From Gracilaria domingensis (taxonomy: Eukaryota > Rhodophyta > Florideophyceae > Gracilariales > Gracilariaceae), in contig VCMS01000021.1 of assembly GCA_022539475.1 (NCBI GenBank), positions 372,001 through 436,000 of the forward strand: DNA of 64,000 bases, read 5' to 3'. The stretch's first letter is position 1, and every line of letters starts with the position of its first letter. Below, piece after piece: positions 49,480 through 57,814 of this stretch. Both the position numbers and the translations under genes were made by a program. The notes beneath the pieces were generated by a model. The model was not told where the DNA came from, made no database searches, and saw nothing but the letters and a program-made list of their open reading frames with translations.

Positions 49480-50793
49480 TCAACGAACCTCATGGGCCTG
49501 ACCGTAATACCTATTCACGAGACGAGATTTGACCTTTGAAACATCAGGCCACTCATTCTGCGGATAAAATTTGATTAGCTTCATGTTTCTAATCCCTTCT
49601 AGTTCTTCTTTCGACATCGCCTTAATGCGGTTCTGACGTTCTTCCTTAACCGCCTTTTGTTCCTGCTTTGCATTTTTTACGGCTGTTTCAATAGCCTGCC
49701 TTAACGGCTGCGAGTGCTTATCTTTGTCAAGCATCTCTTCACCCACAGTTTCTTCAACAAATTCATTGAGTTCGTCCATCTCGTAATCGAATTCGCACAT
49801 TAGAGGCGCTGACCTACCTTCGAGATCAACCAAGACTTGCACCACGGTGTCTGCAATGTCGTCATCTTCTTTGTCGGGATAGAAGAAGTACGGCAGAACG
49901 TAGTCGTACTTGTGCACAGCTTCTTCACCGCGTGGTTTCAGAGATACAAATCGTTGGTTACATTTCAGAACGTGAACGTTCGGCCTGAAGCGAGATCTGA
50001 AGGCAACATTCTGCGGTGCGTACGCCTGCCATGAAATTCGTAGATCTGCCATTGGAACGATATCTTCTTTCGCTCTTTGCACGCTCTTGAGACCTACGGT
50101 AGCAGGAGGGGATATATCTGAAACGATTGCGGTTATCACAGGAACCGGAACGACCTCGCCTCTGTTGTCATCTTCATCCACCATTATTAACTGAGGTTCA
50201 GTGCCGCCAAACAAGTAGATTTTCTTTCCAGCTAGATCCCCATCTGTAAGAGCCTCATCGAGATGATCGAAATCCCAGTCTTCCTTGTACACATCGTTTA
50301 TTTGATCCCATTCTGTCCCGGCAAGATAAATGTCTTTCCATATTTCATCGTAAATAGCCCGTGCAGATCTTCTTGAGGTTTGGGATTTGGATGTTCTTGC
50401 TTGCTTCTTTGGTGGGCTTACGTCTTCATCGCGAGAAGCAGCAGTTCTTTTGCCGGATTTTTTAACACCAGGCTGGGATCTTACTTTCCCTGCAGGAGAC
50501 GACGGGGCTTTTTTCCTAGTTCTTGCCTCTGCATCATCGCCTTTGTCGAGCGATGTGGCTTTTTTCACGACGGCATGAGTTGAATTTGGCTTGGATGCCT
50601 TCGATGCAGCAGACTTCGGCTTTCTGGAACTGGCACCTGTAGAGGATGCTGAAGACTTGGCCGTGGTCGTCTGGTTTGAGCGTGTGGTTCTTGCTCTACC
50701 AGTGCGCCCTCTTGCTTCGACTTCCGAAGCACTCTCTCTGGTGCTTGCTCTGGTAGCGGCTTGACGCCCTCCTCTCCTCGGGCGCGGAGGCAT
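49480..50793 (-). CDS. HIT4: HIT4-like chromatin protein (HEAT INTOLERANT 4 family)
   Basis: A 437-residue protein. Residues 1-140 are basic and Ser/Ala/Lys/Arg-rich, like a histone tail or linker, with PPKKQAR and similar nuclear signals. Residues about 150-437 match plant HIT4: GKKIYLFGGTEPQLI, VVPVPVITAIVSD, GLKSVQRAKEDIVPMADLRI, KYDYVLPYFFYP, CEFDYEMDELNEFVEE and the end FYPQNEWPDVSKVKSRLVN followed by RYYGQAHEV. In Arabidopsis HIT4 is a chromocentre protein needed for heat-induced chromatin decondensation and release of silencing. The function in an alga is inferred only from this similarity. The ATG at 50793 (MPPRPRRGGR) is the first in frame. Confidence 0.85.
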   Translation of the reverse strand: MPPRPRRGGRQAATRASTRESASEVEARGRTGRARTTRSNQTTTAKSSASSTGASSRKPKSAASKASKPNSTHAVVKKATSLDKGDDAEARTRKKAPSSPAGKVRSQPGVKKSGKRTAASRDEDVSPPKKQARTSKSQTSRRSARAIYDEIWKDIYLAGTEWDQINDVYKEDWDFDHLDEALTDGDLAGKKIYLFGGTEPQLIMVDEDDNRGEVVPVPVITAIVSDISPPATVGLKSVQRAKEDIVPMADLRISWQAYAPQNVAFRSRFRPNVHVLKCNQRFVSLKPRGEEAVHKYDYVLPYFFYPDKEDDDIADTVVQVLVDLEGRSAPLMCEFDYEMDELNEFVEETVGEEMLDKDKHSQPLRQAIETAVKNAKQEQKAVKEERQNRIKAMSKEELEGIRNMKLIKFYPQNEWPDVSKVKSRLVNRYYGQAHEVR

Positions 50794-51842
50794 CGTGATC
50801 AAGATGAGAAGGTGCAAGAGCTGATGTAGCTGGGGAAAAGTTTAGATGATGGAGTTGCGGAGACGTCGAGGGGCAACGGATATAAGTCTGGGCGCGTTAA
50901 GAAATCTTTTTCTCGTGCTTCTATATTTGAATCATATTTGAATTGCGCGCCGTAGAGTCTAGACTGAGCTTTTGCGATCCAAAACTCTGGTAAAATTGCT
51001 TTTTTGAAACGGTAAAACAGCGCTGCCATGCACACGGTAGTGGGATGGGATTTTCTTAAATGCAATTCAATGTATTTTCTGCCACATAACGCGCTATGAA
51101 CTTCATAACATTTTGGGTGACACCCAATGGTATATTAATCGGTGATCTGTACCCTTCGCATAGATTTTTGCCTAAAAATCCAAATACACGTGTCAGCAAA
51201 TGTTGCCTCTGGAAGGCATCAAGGTACCCAGATTTTAGAGGTTTTTTTAGCGGGGTGCGATTTTAGGGGGTTTCGGGTGGGTACAGATTTGAAAAAGAAC
51301 CCTGATTTTAGGGGCTTTTGCAGGGGTAGGGATTTTGTTTCATATTAGGGTTATAAGGTGGGTACAGGTTTCACTTAATGGGTGTGATACCTTCGTACTA
51401 TTACAAAGTTTGTAACATTAAATGTGATGATCACAGTTCCAACGGCTTGAAGTCAAAACAAAATGGTGCAGAATAATTCACTTTTCAATTATTCATTATG
51501 AAACTCTACGCTACAGATATCATTAATCAAGCCGGATTAATGAAGAGCTGGGATCGGACAGGTGTTTCGCAATGCCACAGGTTTTGGCGGGAAAGGTCTC
51601 GCTCGACGCGTAGTATCCCTGGTGCGTCATCAGAGGGTTTATCAACTACATTTCCGTTCTTCATTTGCGTTAGCCCTGGTCTTGGAACTGGTGCACAGTT
51701 TCTGTACAGAAGCGTTGCTCTTCTCTGCAATCGAAGCAAATGAACGTCTCTCCCTCTCTCTCTGGATAATCCGCTAGTCCTATTATTGAAGTTCGCTGCA
51801 AAGCTTGATACTCCTGTCTCTGGGTTTCGGAGCAACCCGCTC
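50794..51842. other. Divergent spacer HIT4-like/SLD5
   Basis: 1.05 kb, AT-rich. It contains the degenerate GATTTTAGGGG repeat (51221-51371). A pyrimidine tract ending CTAG at about 51745-51777 just upstream of SLD5 could be leader or a splice acceptor. No protein-like frame. Confidence 0.5.
51221..51371. repeat. Degenerate T2AG3-like repeat block
   Basis: GATTTTAGAGGTTT (51231), GATTTTAGGGGGTTT (51259), GATTTTAGGGGCTTTT (51304) and a rough fourth copy ending ATATTAGGGTTAT (near 51342) are spaced 28-45 bp. GTGGGTACAGATTT (51277) and GTGGGTACAGGTTT (51358) form a second repeated motif. The copies resemble telomere-type TTTTAGGG units but are not in register. Confidence 0.6.
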
Positions 51843-52640
51843 ATGAACAATCTTCGACAAACCAATCATCCGAGTTCTGGTTCCCTCGCTCTAATGTCTT
51901 CAAACCCAGGCAATGGCGATGAGATACCCAGGTTTTCCTTTGGGTCGATGGCCCTCGCGGAGGAGCAAAGCAACATTGGGCGCGCGCAGTCCCGGCTTCC
52001 GAATGGTCCTGAAGGCGATGACCCATCACAAGTTGGTCTCAATGAGGCTATTGATATGATGGCAATGCTAGCAAGAAACGAACAATTCAGTCCAGAGATC
52101 CTTCCTTACGAAAACCAAACAATTGAGGTCATGCGCACACTCGTTGATCAGCAATCAGATCTCGTTGACGAGGAGGATGATACCGAGGACAGTATTTCAT
52201 TCGAGTCGCAGCTCAAAAGACTTGAAATCGATCGAATTAATTACACCCTTCGCCACTACTTCCGAGTTCGTATAAAGAAAATCGAGGAGAACATCCTTTT
52301 TTTGTTCAAGAATGCGGACATGCTCGACCAGTTATCTGACGCTGAAAAGACATATGCCTCGGGCTATAAGAAGTTGTTAGAAGACCACTTCAAGAAATCA
52401 TTTTTGTCTATGTTACCGCAAAAGATTCAAGTAGTTGAAAAAGATGGTTCAGTTGAGCCCGACGCTGGTCCTAGTCTGGATCGCTTCGTGTTTTGTCGAG
52501 TCCGGGATACTGTGGGTCGTGTCGCTGTTGGGGAGGACGCCATGAGCGACGCGATCACTCTTAACCAAAACGACATTCTTTGCGTGCGATACAAGACCGT
52601 CGCGGAGCTTTTAAAGAGCGAGGCGGTAGAATTGTTATAA
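51843..52640 (+). CDS. SLD5: GINS complex subunit SLD5 (GINS4)
   Basis: A 265-residue homologue of Sld5. GINS joins Cdc45 and MCM2-7 in the replicative helicase. Residues 1-60 are a polar extension absent from animal Sld5. The A domain follows (LNEAIDMMAMLARNEQFSPE, ILPYENQTIEVMRTLVDQQ, then LKRLEIDRINYTLRHYFRVR and IKKIEENILF). The small C-terminal B domain reads LDRFVFCRVRD and VRYKTVAELLKSEAVELL, the usual Sld5 end. ATG at 51843 is the first in the open frame, which extends upstream without an ATG. RPA3, another replication gene, lies in the same window but far away. It converges on PPCS with 84 bp between stops. Confidence 0.9.
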   Translation: MNNLRQTNHPSSGSLALMSSNPGNGDEIPRFSFGSMALAEEQSNIGRAQSRLPNGPEGDDPSQVGLNEAIDMMAMLARNEQFSPEILPYENQTIEVMRTLVDQQSDLVDEEDDTEDSISFESQLKRLEIDRINYTLRHYFRVRIKKIEENILFLFKNADMLDQLSDAEKTYASGYKKLLEDHFKKSFLSMLPQKIQVVEKDGSVEPDAGPSLDRFVFCRVRDTVGRVAVGEDAMSDAITLNQNDILCVRYKTVAELLKSEAVELL

Positions 52641-52724
52641 CCCACATTTGAATTGATTACTATCTTCCCTCGACCAAGGAACCTAGGATAAAAGCTGCCG
52701 AGCATGTATTAACTGTACACATAA

Positions 52725-53761
52725 CTAACCATGGCCAATGTAACGTTCATGCATGATCCCAATTTCATTCACCAACGCCTCTTCCACACATTCGTTCGCA
52801 TTATTGCGCTTAAGAACTCGTGTAGCAGCTGTGTCGAAAATCAACACTTCTTGATATCTGGTCTGCAACAAGTTCCCGATCACGCAATTCACCCCATAGA
52901 GCTGAAGCGCAGCTTTTGACTTTTTCACTAAGAGGTCTGAGTCTGTTTCAAGCTATGAAGATGTCGACATCATACAAGTTTGCGCTAGTTAGTCGACGTT
53001 CCCATTGCGTCGGTTCTTACGGAGGAGAGCACATTTATTGCCTGTGACACAAAACTTACCTTGAACGATGCGATAAAAGCCTCGGGAGCCCATTCTTGCC
53101 GAAGCAACCCGAGGCATTTTGGGACCCGATTCAAGGTAATCACCAAGTCTTCCGCGTGAGATTGAATTTTATGTTTGGGAAGTCGATCATAAGGAATGTA
53201 GAAGTCTGATACAGCGGCTGCTAGAAAGAAAAGTACTGACTTTCCCAACGGTCTCAGAGTTTCTGCCACTGCAAATAAGTTAAAGAGATACTCTTGAACT
53301 GTTTTATATGTGATAAAGAATATACGATCTTGTGTCTCCTTCCGAGATTTCAGTACTTTCGCTATGGATTCGTCCCGAAACTTTATGTCACTGCCTGATA
53401 TTTGACTTATATCGGCAATTCTTTGTGGTGATATATCTCTCAGGAAAGGAAGCTTCGAACCTTCACGGTACAAGAAAACAACGGCGTACGCATTTCGTTC
53501 GAAACCGTTACCGTCTTGTCCGATATGGAGCTGTCTCACAAAGTTTTCAGCGGATCTAGCCCCCCTGGTACCTGTGCTGAAATTGTTAAGATATCTTACC
53601 GCTCTCTGTTCTAAAGGAACTGATGTACCGCCGGAAGTGACGACAGCAATCCTTAGGTTTCCAGTTTTTGCGCGATGAACAAATGATTCCAGCTTCGCTT
53701 TTTCAAAACCCTCTGAAATAGGGACTGTTCCGAAGACATTAAAAGAACGTGAATCGCCCAT
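52725..53761 (-). CDS. PPCS: Phosphopantothenate-cysteine ligase, one intron (52953-53059)
   Basis: Joins 4'-phosphopantothenate with cysteine in coenzyme A synthesis. Exon 1 is 53060-53761 and exon 2 is 52725-52952; together 309 residues, the size of human PPCS. Motifs: VVTSGGTSVPLE (41-51), YLNNFSTGTRGARSAE (57-72), LAAAVSDFYIPYD and HKIQS in exon 1. Exon 1 ends at EAFIASFK. The 107-nt intron has donor GTAAGT, branch-like GACTAAC and acceptor TAG. Exon 2 begins LETDSDLLVKKSKAALQLYG and continues VNCVIGNLLQTR, matching the eukaryotic PPCS C-terminus in order. Without splicing the frame stops 25 codons later and loses the last 76 codons. The ATG at 53761 is the first in frame. It is divergent from DPH2. 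Confidence 0.92.
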
Positions 53762-54266
53762 GTGTTCAAGATAATACCAGCATCCAAGCCGTGGGTTAAG
53801 AAGTTCAACAACAGCTTTGTATCTGACGGTTGTAGTGCCCACGATCTCTACATGTAGGTGCTCAAACTCCTTTTTTTTGCTCTATGCGATGAGCGCGAAA
53901 GCAACTTCATTACAAAGTCAAATTGAGGGGAAAGTTTTTTTCGTCTAAATGCATTCATTCAGAGCATTGCAAATGGCGCAACACAGGATTATGCTCGTCA
54001 ATTCTCCACGAGGGCGAATTCTTCCAATTTTGGACTCCGAAACTTCCGCTCCGTGCAAAGACGAAGAAACAGACAAGCGAGGAAATCTGGCCGATGGTTG
54101 ATCTACAAATCAGCTCTATTTCCCACAGGATGCCATATTTCGCAGAAGAATAGCTTTGCGCTTCAGTACTATCGGCACCCAACGTCCATTTATCATACGA
54201 ACAGGAGGCTTGGGTTTTCGGGTTTCTGTGCTACCGTTTTGAATTTCTAGAACTGGAGCAACCAAA
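53762..54266. other. Divergent spacer PPCS/DPH2
   Basis: 505 bp that must contain both promoters. No TATA box or distinct repeat was recognised. Confidence 0.5.
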
Positions 54267-55832
54267 ATGCCTGGGATCTCGGAGGATGTTTTGAAGTCAA
54301 TGGACTGCTGGCTACCAGTGTCTCGCGGTCTAAACGGTTTCGATGCCAAGACATCTGAAGAAGTGATCAACGTCTATCACGTTAAGAAGACTGCGGAAGT
54401 TATCTATAATTATGCACACGGAAATGTGTTTTATGTCGCTCTTCAATTTCCTGATCACATGTTGCATGTAGGCCCATTTATCTGTGAGACCCTACGCTTA
54501 CTAACGGAGGCATATAAGGTCAATCACGAGGATTGCCCAACCTTTGGTTTCTTTTTGCTCGGAGATACATCCTATGGGGAATGCTGCGTAGACGAGGTTG
54601 CAGCGCAACACCTGTCATGTGATCTTGTTGTGCATTACGGAAACGCGTGTTTGTCTCCAACTCGAACCCTGCCGGTGTTATATGTTTATCCAAGAGCTAC
54701 CTTCGGGCACCCTAGAGATGCCTGCACAATATTTAGGGAAAGCATAATACAAATCGCTCAGGCTACAGACGCGGAGAAAGTTATTATTCTTTTCGATCTA
54801 GAGCTCGAAAGTTGTTTCACAAACGACAGCTTTCAAGCGGGGGAACATCAAGTGTCGTTTTCAAGTCTCCAAGTTGACATAGATATTCAGGTCGCTGCCC
54901 TTCGAATCTATAATGCTCAGACCGTGCGAACACCAGGCACCGTAGGCTCAAATGGGGATGGTGACGGAACGGTAGTCGGACCTCATGTGATTAGCTTTGG
55001 AACGGTACCAGCGGACAAAACAGCATTTGTCTGGTATACTCGATGCGAGGAAGATGCTAGTTATCCCCCATTGCTTCGAAATGCGGCCATTCAGTTGGGT
55101 TCGGGAGCATCCAACCCATCACGCAAATTCTTCTCGGTATCGCTTGTTGGTGAACCACGCGACGCAGTTCAGCTGATTGAACCTTCGAGAATCTTGCGGA
55201 AGCGCTTTGCCGTTGTGGGGAAAATACAAGGAGCAGAAAGAGTTGGAATCATCCCAGGGACTCTAGGTGTTTCTGGAAACACTGATATCATTGAAAGATG
55301 CAAGGCGCTCGTCAATCTGGCTGGAAAACGCCCCTACGTGATCCTTGTCGGGAAACCGAACCCCGTAAAGTTGGCGAACTACCCCGAAATTGACGTCTTT
55401 GTACTCGTGGCATGTCCACAAAACGGCTTAATTGATGATAAGGAATACTTGCGACCGATCGCAACCCCGTTTGAATTGGAAGCAGCCATTCTCATGGATG
55501 GGGATATATTCAGTGAGCCATACAGTATGGATTTTCAAGAACTGCTAAAGAAAGAGCTTCGCAGCCCTGACTATGCAGACGATGAGAGGCAATTAATCTC
55601 CAGAAGCAGCAACTGGTCACTTGCAGTAGATGAGGGCAGTAGTGGAGCCGGTTATTTGAAGAGCAGGCACTGGCAAGGCCTGAAATATGGAGAAGGAGGC
55701 TCTGATGATGAAACTAGAGTAGAACAGCTTCCTACTCTTATTGAACGTGGGGAATACGGAATTGCAAGTGGTTACAGCAGGGAGCAGGAAGCGAATCTTA
55801 AGGGAAACGAACAGTCGTATCAACCCCATTGA
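54267..55832 (+). CDS. DPH2: Diphthamide biosynthesis protein DPH2
   Basis: A 521-residue protein that pairs with DPH1 in a radical-type iron-sulfur enzyme which adds the 3-amino-3-carboxypropyl group of SAM to a histidine of elongation factor 2. Motifs in order: YVALQFPDHML, FLLGDTSYGECCVDEVAA, DLVVHYGNACLSPTRTLPVL with a cluster Cys, then YVILVGKPNPVKLANYPEID and VFVLVACPQNGLID with the C-terminal Cys, and PIATPFELEAA. Length and motif order fit DPH2 rather than DPH1. The C-terminus includes SRHWQGLKYGEGG, which matches the 'R.w.GL' end of the family. Start ATG at 54267 is in a good context (ACCAAAATGC). EF2 itself is not in the window. It converges on the Sec14 gene. Confidence 0.95.
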   Translation: MPGISEDVLKSMDCWLPVSRGLNGFDAKTSEEVINVYHVKKTAEVIYNYAHGNVFYVALQFPDHMLHVGPFICETLRLLTEAYKVNHEDCPTFGFFLLGDTSYGECCVDEVAAQHLSCDLVVHYGNACLSPTRTLPVLYVYPRATFGHPRDACTIFRESIIQIAQATDAEKVIILFDLELESCFTNDSFQAGEHQVSFSSLQVDIDIQVAALRIYNAQTVRTPGTVGSNGDGDGTVVGPHVISFGTVPADKTAFVWYTRCEEDASYPPLLRNAAIQLGSGASNPSRKFFSVSLVGEPRDAVQLIEPSRILRKRFAVVGKIQGAERVGIIPGTLGVSGNTDIIERCKALVNLAGKRPYVILVGKPNPVKLANYPEIDVFVLVACPQNGLIDDKEYLRPIATPFELEAAILMDGDIFSEPYSMDFQELLKKELRSPDYADDERQLISRSSNWSLAVDEGSSGAGYLKSRHWQGLKYGEGGSDDETRVEQLPTLIERGEYGIASGYSREQEANLKGNEQSYQPH

Positions 55833-56250
55833 CAGAGACTGCTAGATGCGGAGTATTATGCTGGGTGAAAAGGTCAGACCATTCAACACGTGAAATGTAC
55901 ATAAACAATAATCTGTGCATGATGTATATTCTAAAGGAAGGACTGGATATCTTCACAGCCCAAAATGGTTTTACAAAATTGACCAGTCTGTATGAGACTT
56001 CAGTTGTGCCACGACAGTACGAGGGCTATCCTTAGGGATAAGGATAGCCCTCCTGCCTTTGGAAATCAGTCCAGGACCGATGAGCAAAGGCCTTTGGATG
56101 ATTCGCATTCTCTGCTGCAAACAAAATCATCATTCGGCACAAGATTGGCCAGCGAGTGATCGCGTGACTTCTAACTGCAAGCGTGCAGTATCTATATTGT
56201 CGAAAGGGAATGAAAATTAGTGACGCCACTTCGGACGAAGACCCTAGAGA
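55833..56250. other. Convergent spacer DPH2/Sec14 with a perfect hairpin
   Basis: 418 bp holding the 3' ends of both genes. The only distinct feature is the long perfect inverted repeat at 56021-56052. Confidence 0.5.
56021..56052. repeat. Perfect 14-bp inverted repeat, 4-base loop
   Basis: GAGGGCTATCCTTA, loop GGGA, then TAAGGATAGCCCTC. It lies midway between two convergent stop codons (188 bp after DPH2, 199 bp after Sec14). It could act on RNA from either strand, for example in 3' end formation, or be a small mobile-element relic. Confidence 0.85.
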
Positions 56251-57324
56251 TCATCTGTTGGAATCGAATTCAGATGCGACGTCTGGCCATATAGCTGGGA
56301 AAATTGTTTCGAGCTCGCCTCCAAGAAATGTGGGAATGGATTTTGTCGCAATGTACTTGCTGAGAGTAGCAGCGGGGTCATCCTCTGAAGCCCAAACGAT
56401 CTTTTCCTTGGCACCCGCATCTATGATGGGGCTTACGACAGTATACGCTGCTCGAATGGTGACCGGATAGTTGACGAGGAAAACGTAACCCAATCGGTCT
56501 GGATAGTAATCCTGTAATGTCTGAATGCCCTCTTTGACAAGGCGGTATGGGGCATTCCTGCGGATGGACCATTCGCGAAAGTCCAAAATGATTATGATCT
56601 CATCCAAGATGTACGTATGAGCGAAGTACATGGATTCGAGAAACGATAGCAAAGCGTTCTGAAAGTCCGCACGATCGACTTTTCTCTTGTCGAGGAGGCG
56701 CGGGAGACCATACGCGACCGGCTGCTTGCAAGTCTCGGGATCAGATACAATGTGCATCGGGAAGCAAGAGTTGGGTCGGAGCATGTTGATAGCACTTTGA
56801 GAAAGGTACAGGTGCATATCAGTTGCTTCGCGCCATTTAAAGGTGTTGAGCATCATAACAAACGCGTCATGAGAGTTGCCCTGGCGCGCTCGGAGAAACT
56901 GGACAAGTACGCGACGGCGACTGTGCACACTTTCACAGAGCTCAATGATGAGACAATCGTCCGACATGGAGGCGTACTTGGGGCTGAGATTGCCGACTGG
57001 TCCGAAAGTATGCTCCACTTTGGCGCTGAGCTCAGCTAAGGCTGTGGGCACAGGGGCGGGTTGAGAATCGTTAGATGAGGTGTGGAACAACTTGCGCATG
57101 GACGGCAGTGAGGGAACGTGCGGCACTGAGACGTGCGGCACATGTGGCAGCGATACATGCGGCAAATGGGATCGCGACAACGGCGAATGAGGTCGGACTT
57201 CATTGGACGCCGTCGCCGGTGCACCATGTGAGTCGGTAGGCTCCTCCCGCGACAGAGACGAAGAGCGCATCGGCTCGGAAGAAGAGGCTCCTGCGGCGCC
57301 GGAGAACGGGATGTAACGCCGCAT
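56251..57324 (-). CDS. Sec14-like CRAL-TRIO lipid-transfer protein
   Basis: A 357-residue protein. Residues 1-95 are disordered with a short tandem motif (LPHVSLPHVPHVSVPHVP). The CRAL-TRIO-N helices lie at about 110-165 (RRRVLVQFLRARQGNSHDAF, MMLNTFKWREATDM). The lipid-binding CRAL-TRIO domain follows (about 190-345) with PVAYGLPRLLDKRKVDRADF, IIIILDFREWSI, LQDYYPDRLGYVFLVNYPVT and a closing IATKSIPTFLGGELE. Members carry phosphatidylinositol or other lipids between membranes. The P-x-R-L-G-x-x-x-x-x-N-x-P signature is intact, so lipid binding is likely. No GOLD or other C-terminal domain. ATG at 57324 is followed by MRRYIPFSG; the upstream region is a GC-rich leader. Confidence 0.9.
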   Translation of the reverse strand: MRRYIPFSGAAGASSSEPMRSSSLSREEPTDSHGAPATASNEVRPHSPLSRSHLPHVSLPHVPHVSVPHVPSLPSMRKLFHTSSNDSQPAPVPTALAELSAKVEHTFGPVGNLSPKYASMSDDCLIIELCESVHSRRRVLVQFLRARQGNSHDAFVMMLNTFKWREATDMHLYLSQSAINMLRPNSCFPMHIVSDPETCKQPVAYGLPRLLDKRKVDRADFQNALLSFLESMYFAHTYILDEIIIILDFREWSIRRNAPYRLVKEGIQTLQDYYPDRLGYVFLVNYPVTIRAAYTVVSPIIDAGAKEKIVWASEDDPAATLSKYIATKSIPTFLGGELETIFPAIWPDVASEFDSNR

Positions 57325-57814
57325 GAGAAAAACGCGCGCAGACAGGCTGGAAGAAGGCGTCGCTCAGGACCAAGGCGTGGACGGGGATGGGAGCCGCGAC
57401 GACGGTGGTGGCGCGGGGCGGTTGGCTGACGCGGTGGACGATGTAGAGGGCGCAACGCACGAGCGCGCGCGAGCGGACGAAGGCCGCGCGGCGTGCGGCG
57501 CTGACGTGCTCGCCGCGGCCGCCATCCGTGGGGCCGCATTGCGCGGGTGGATGGCCACGCGCGCTGCGCGCCCGCAGTGCTGGCCCCGCGCACGCCCTTC
57601 CGAGTCACGCCGTGTCACCGCGCTCACGTGAACGCCGCCTGTTTTTCGGAAAATGCTTCTGTAAGCCCGCGTCACGCGCTTCGCACGGCGACGGCGGCGA
57701 TTGTCTTGTGTCGCCGCACCCTTTCCCTCGCTTTGATCCTCGCCGCCGTCGGATCTGTGATCGACGCCCACTAGAGTTGCGAGCCTGTGCTAGTAGACTG
57801 TAGTTGACCACGAC
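57325..57814. other. Divergent spacer Sec14/nucleolin-like
   Basis: 490 bp, CpG-rich in its first 300 bp. Both promoters must lie here. Open frames on both strands are not protein-like. Confidence 0.5.
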
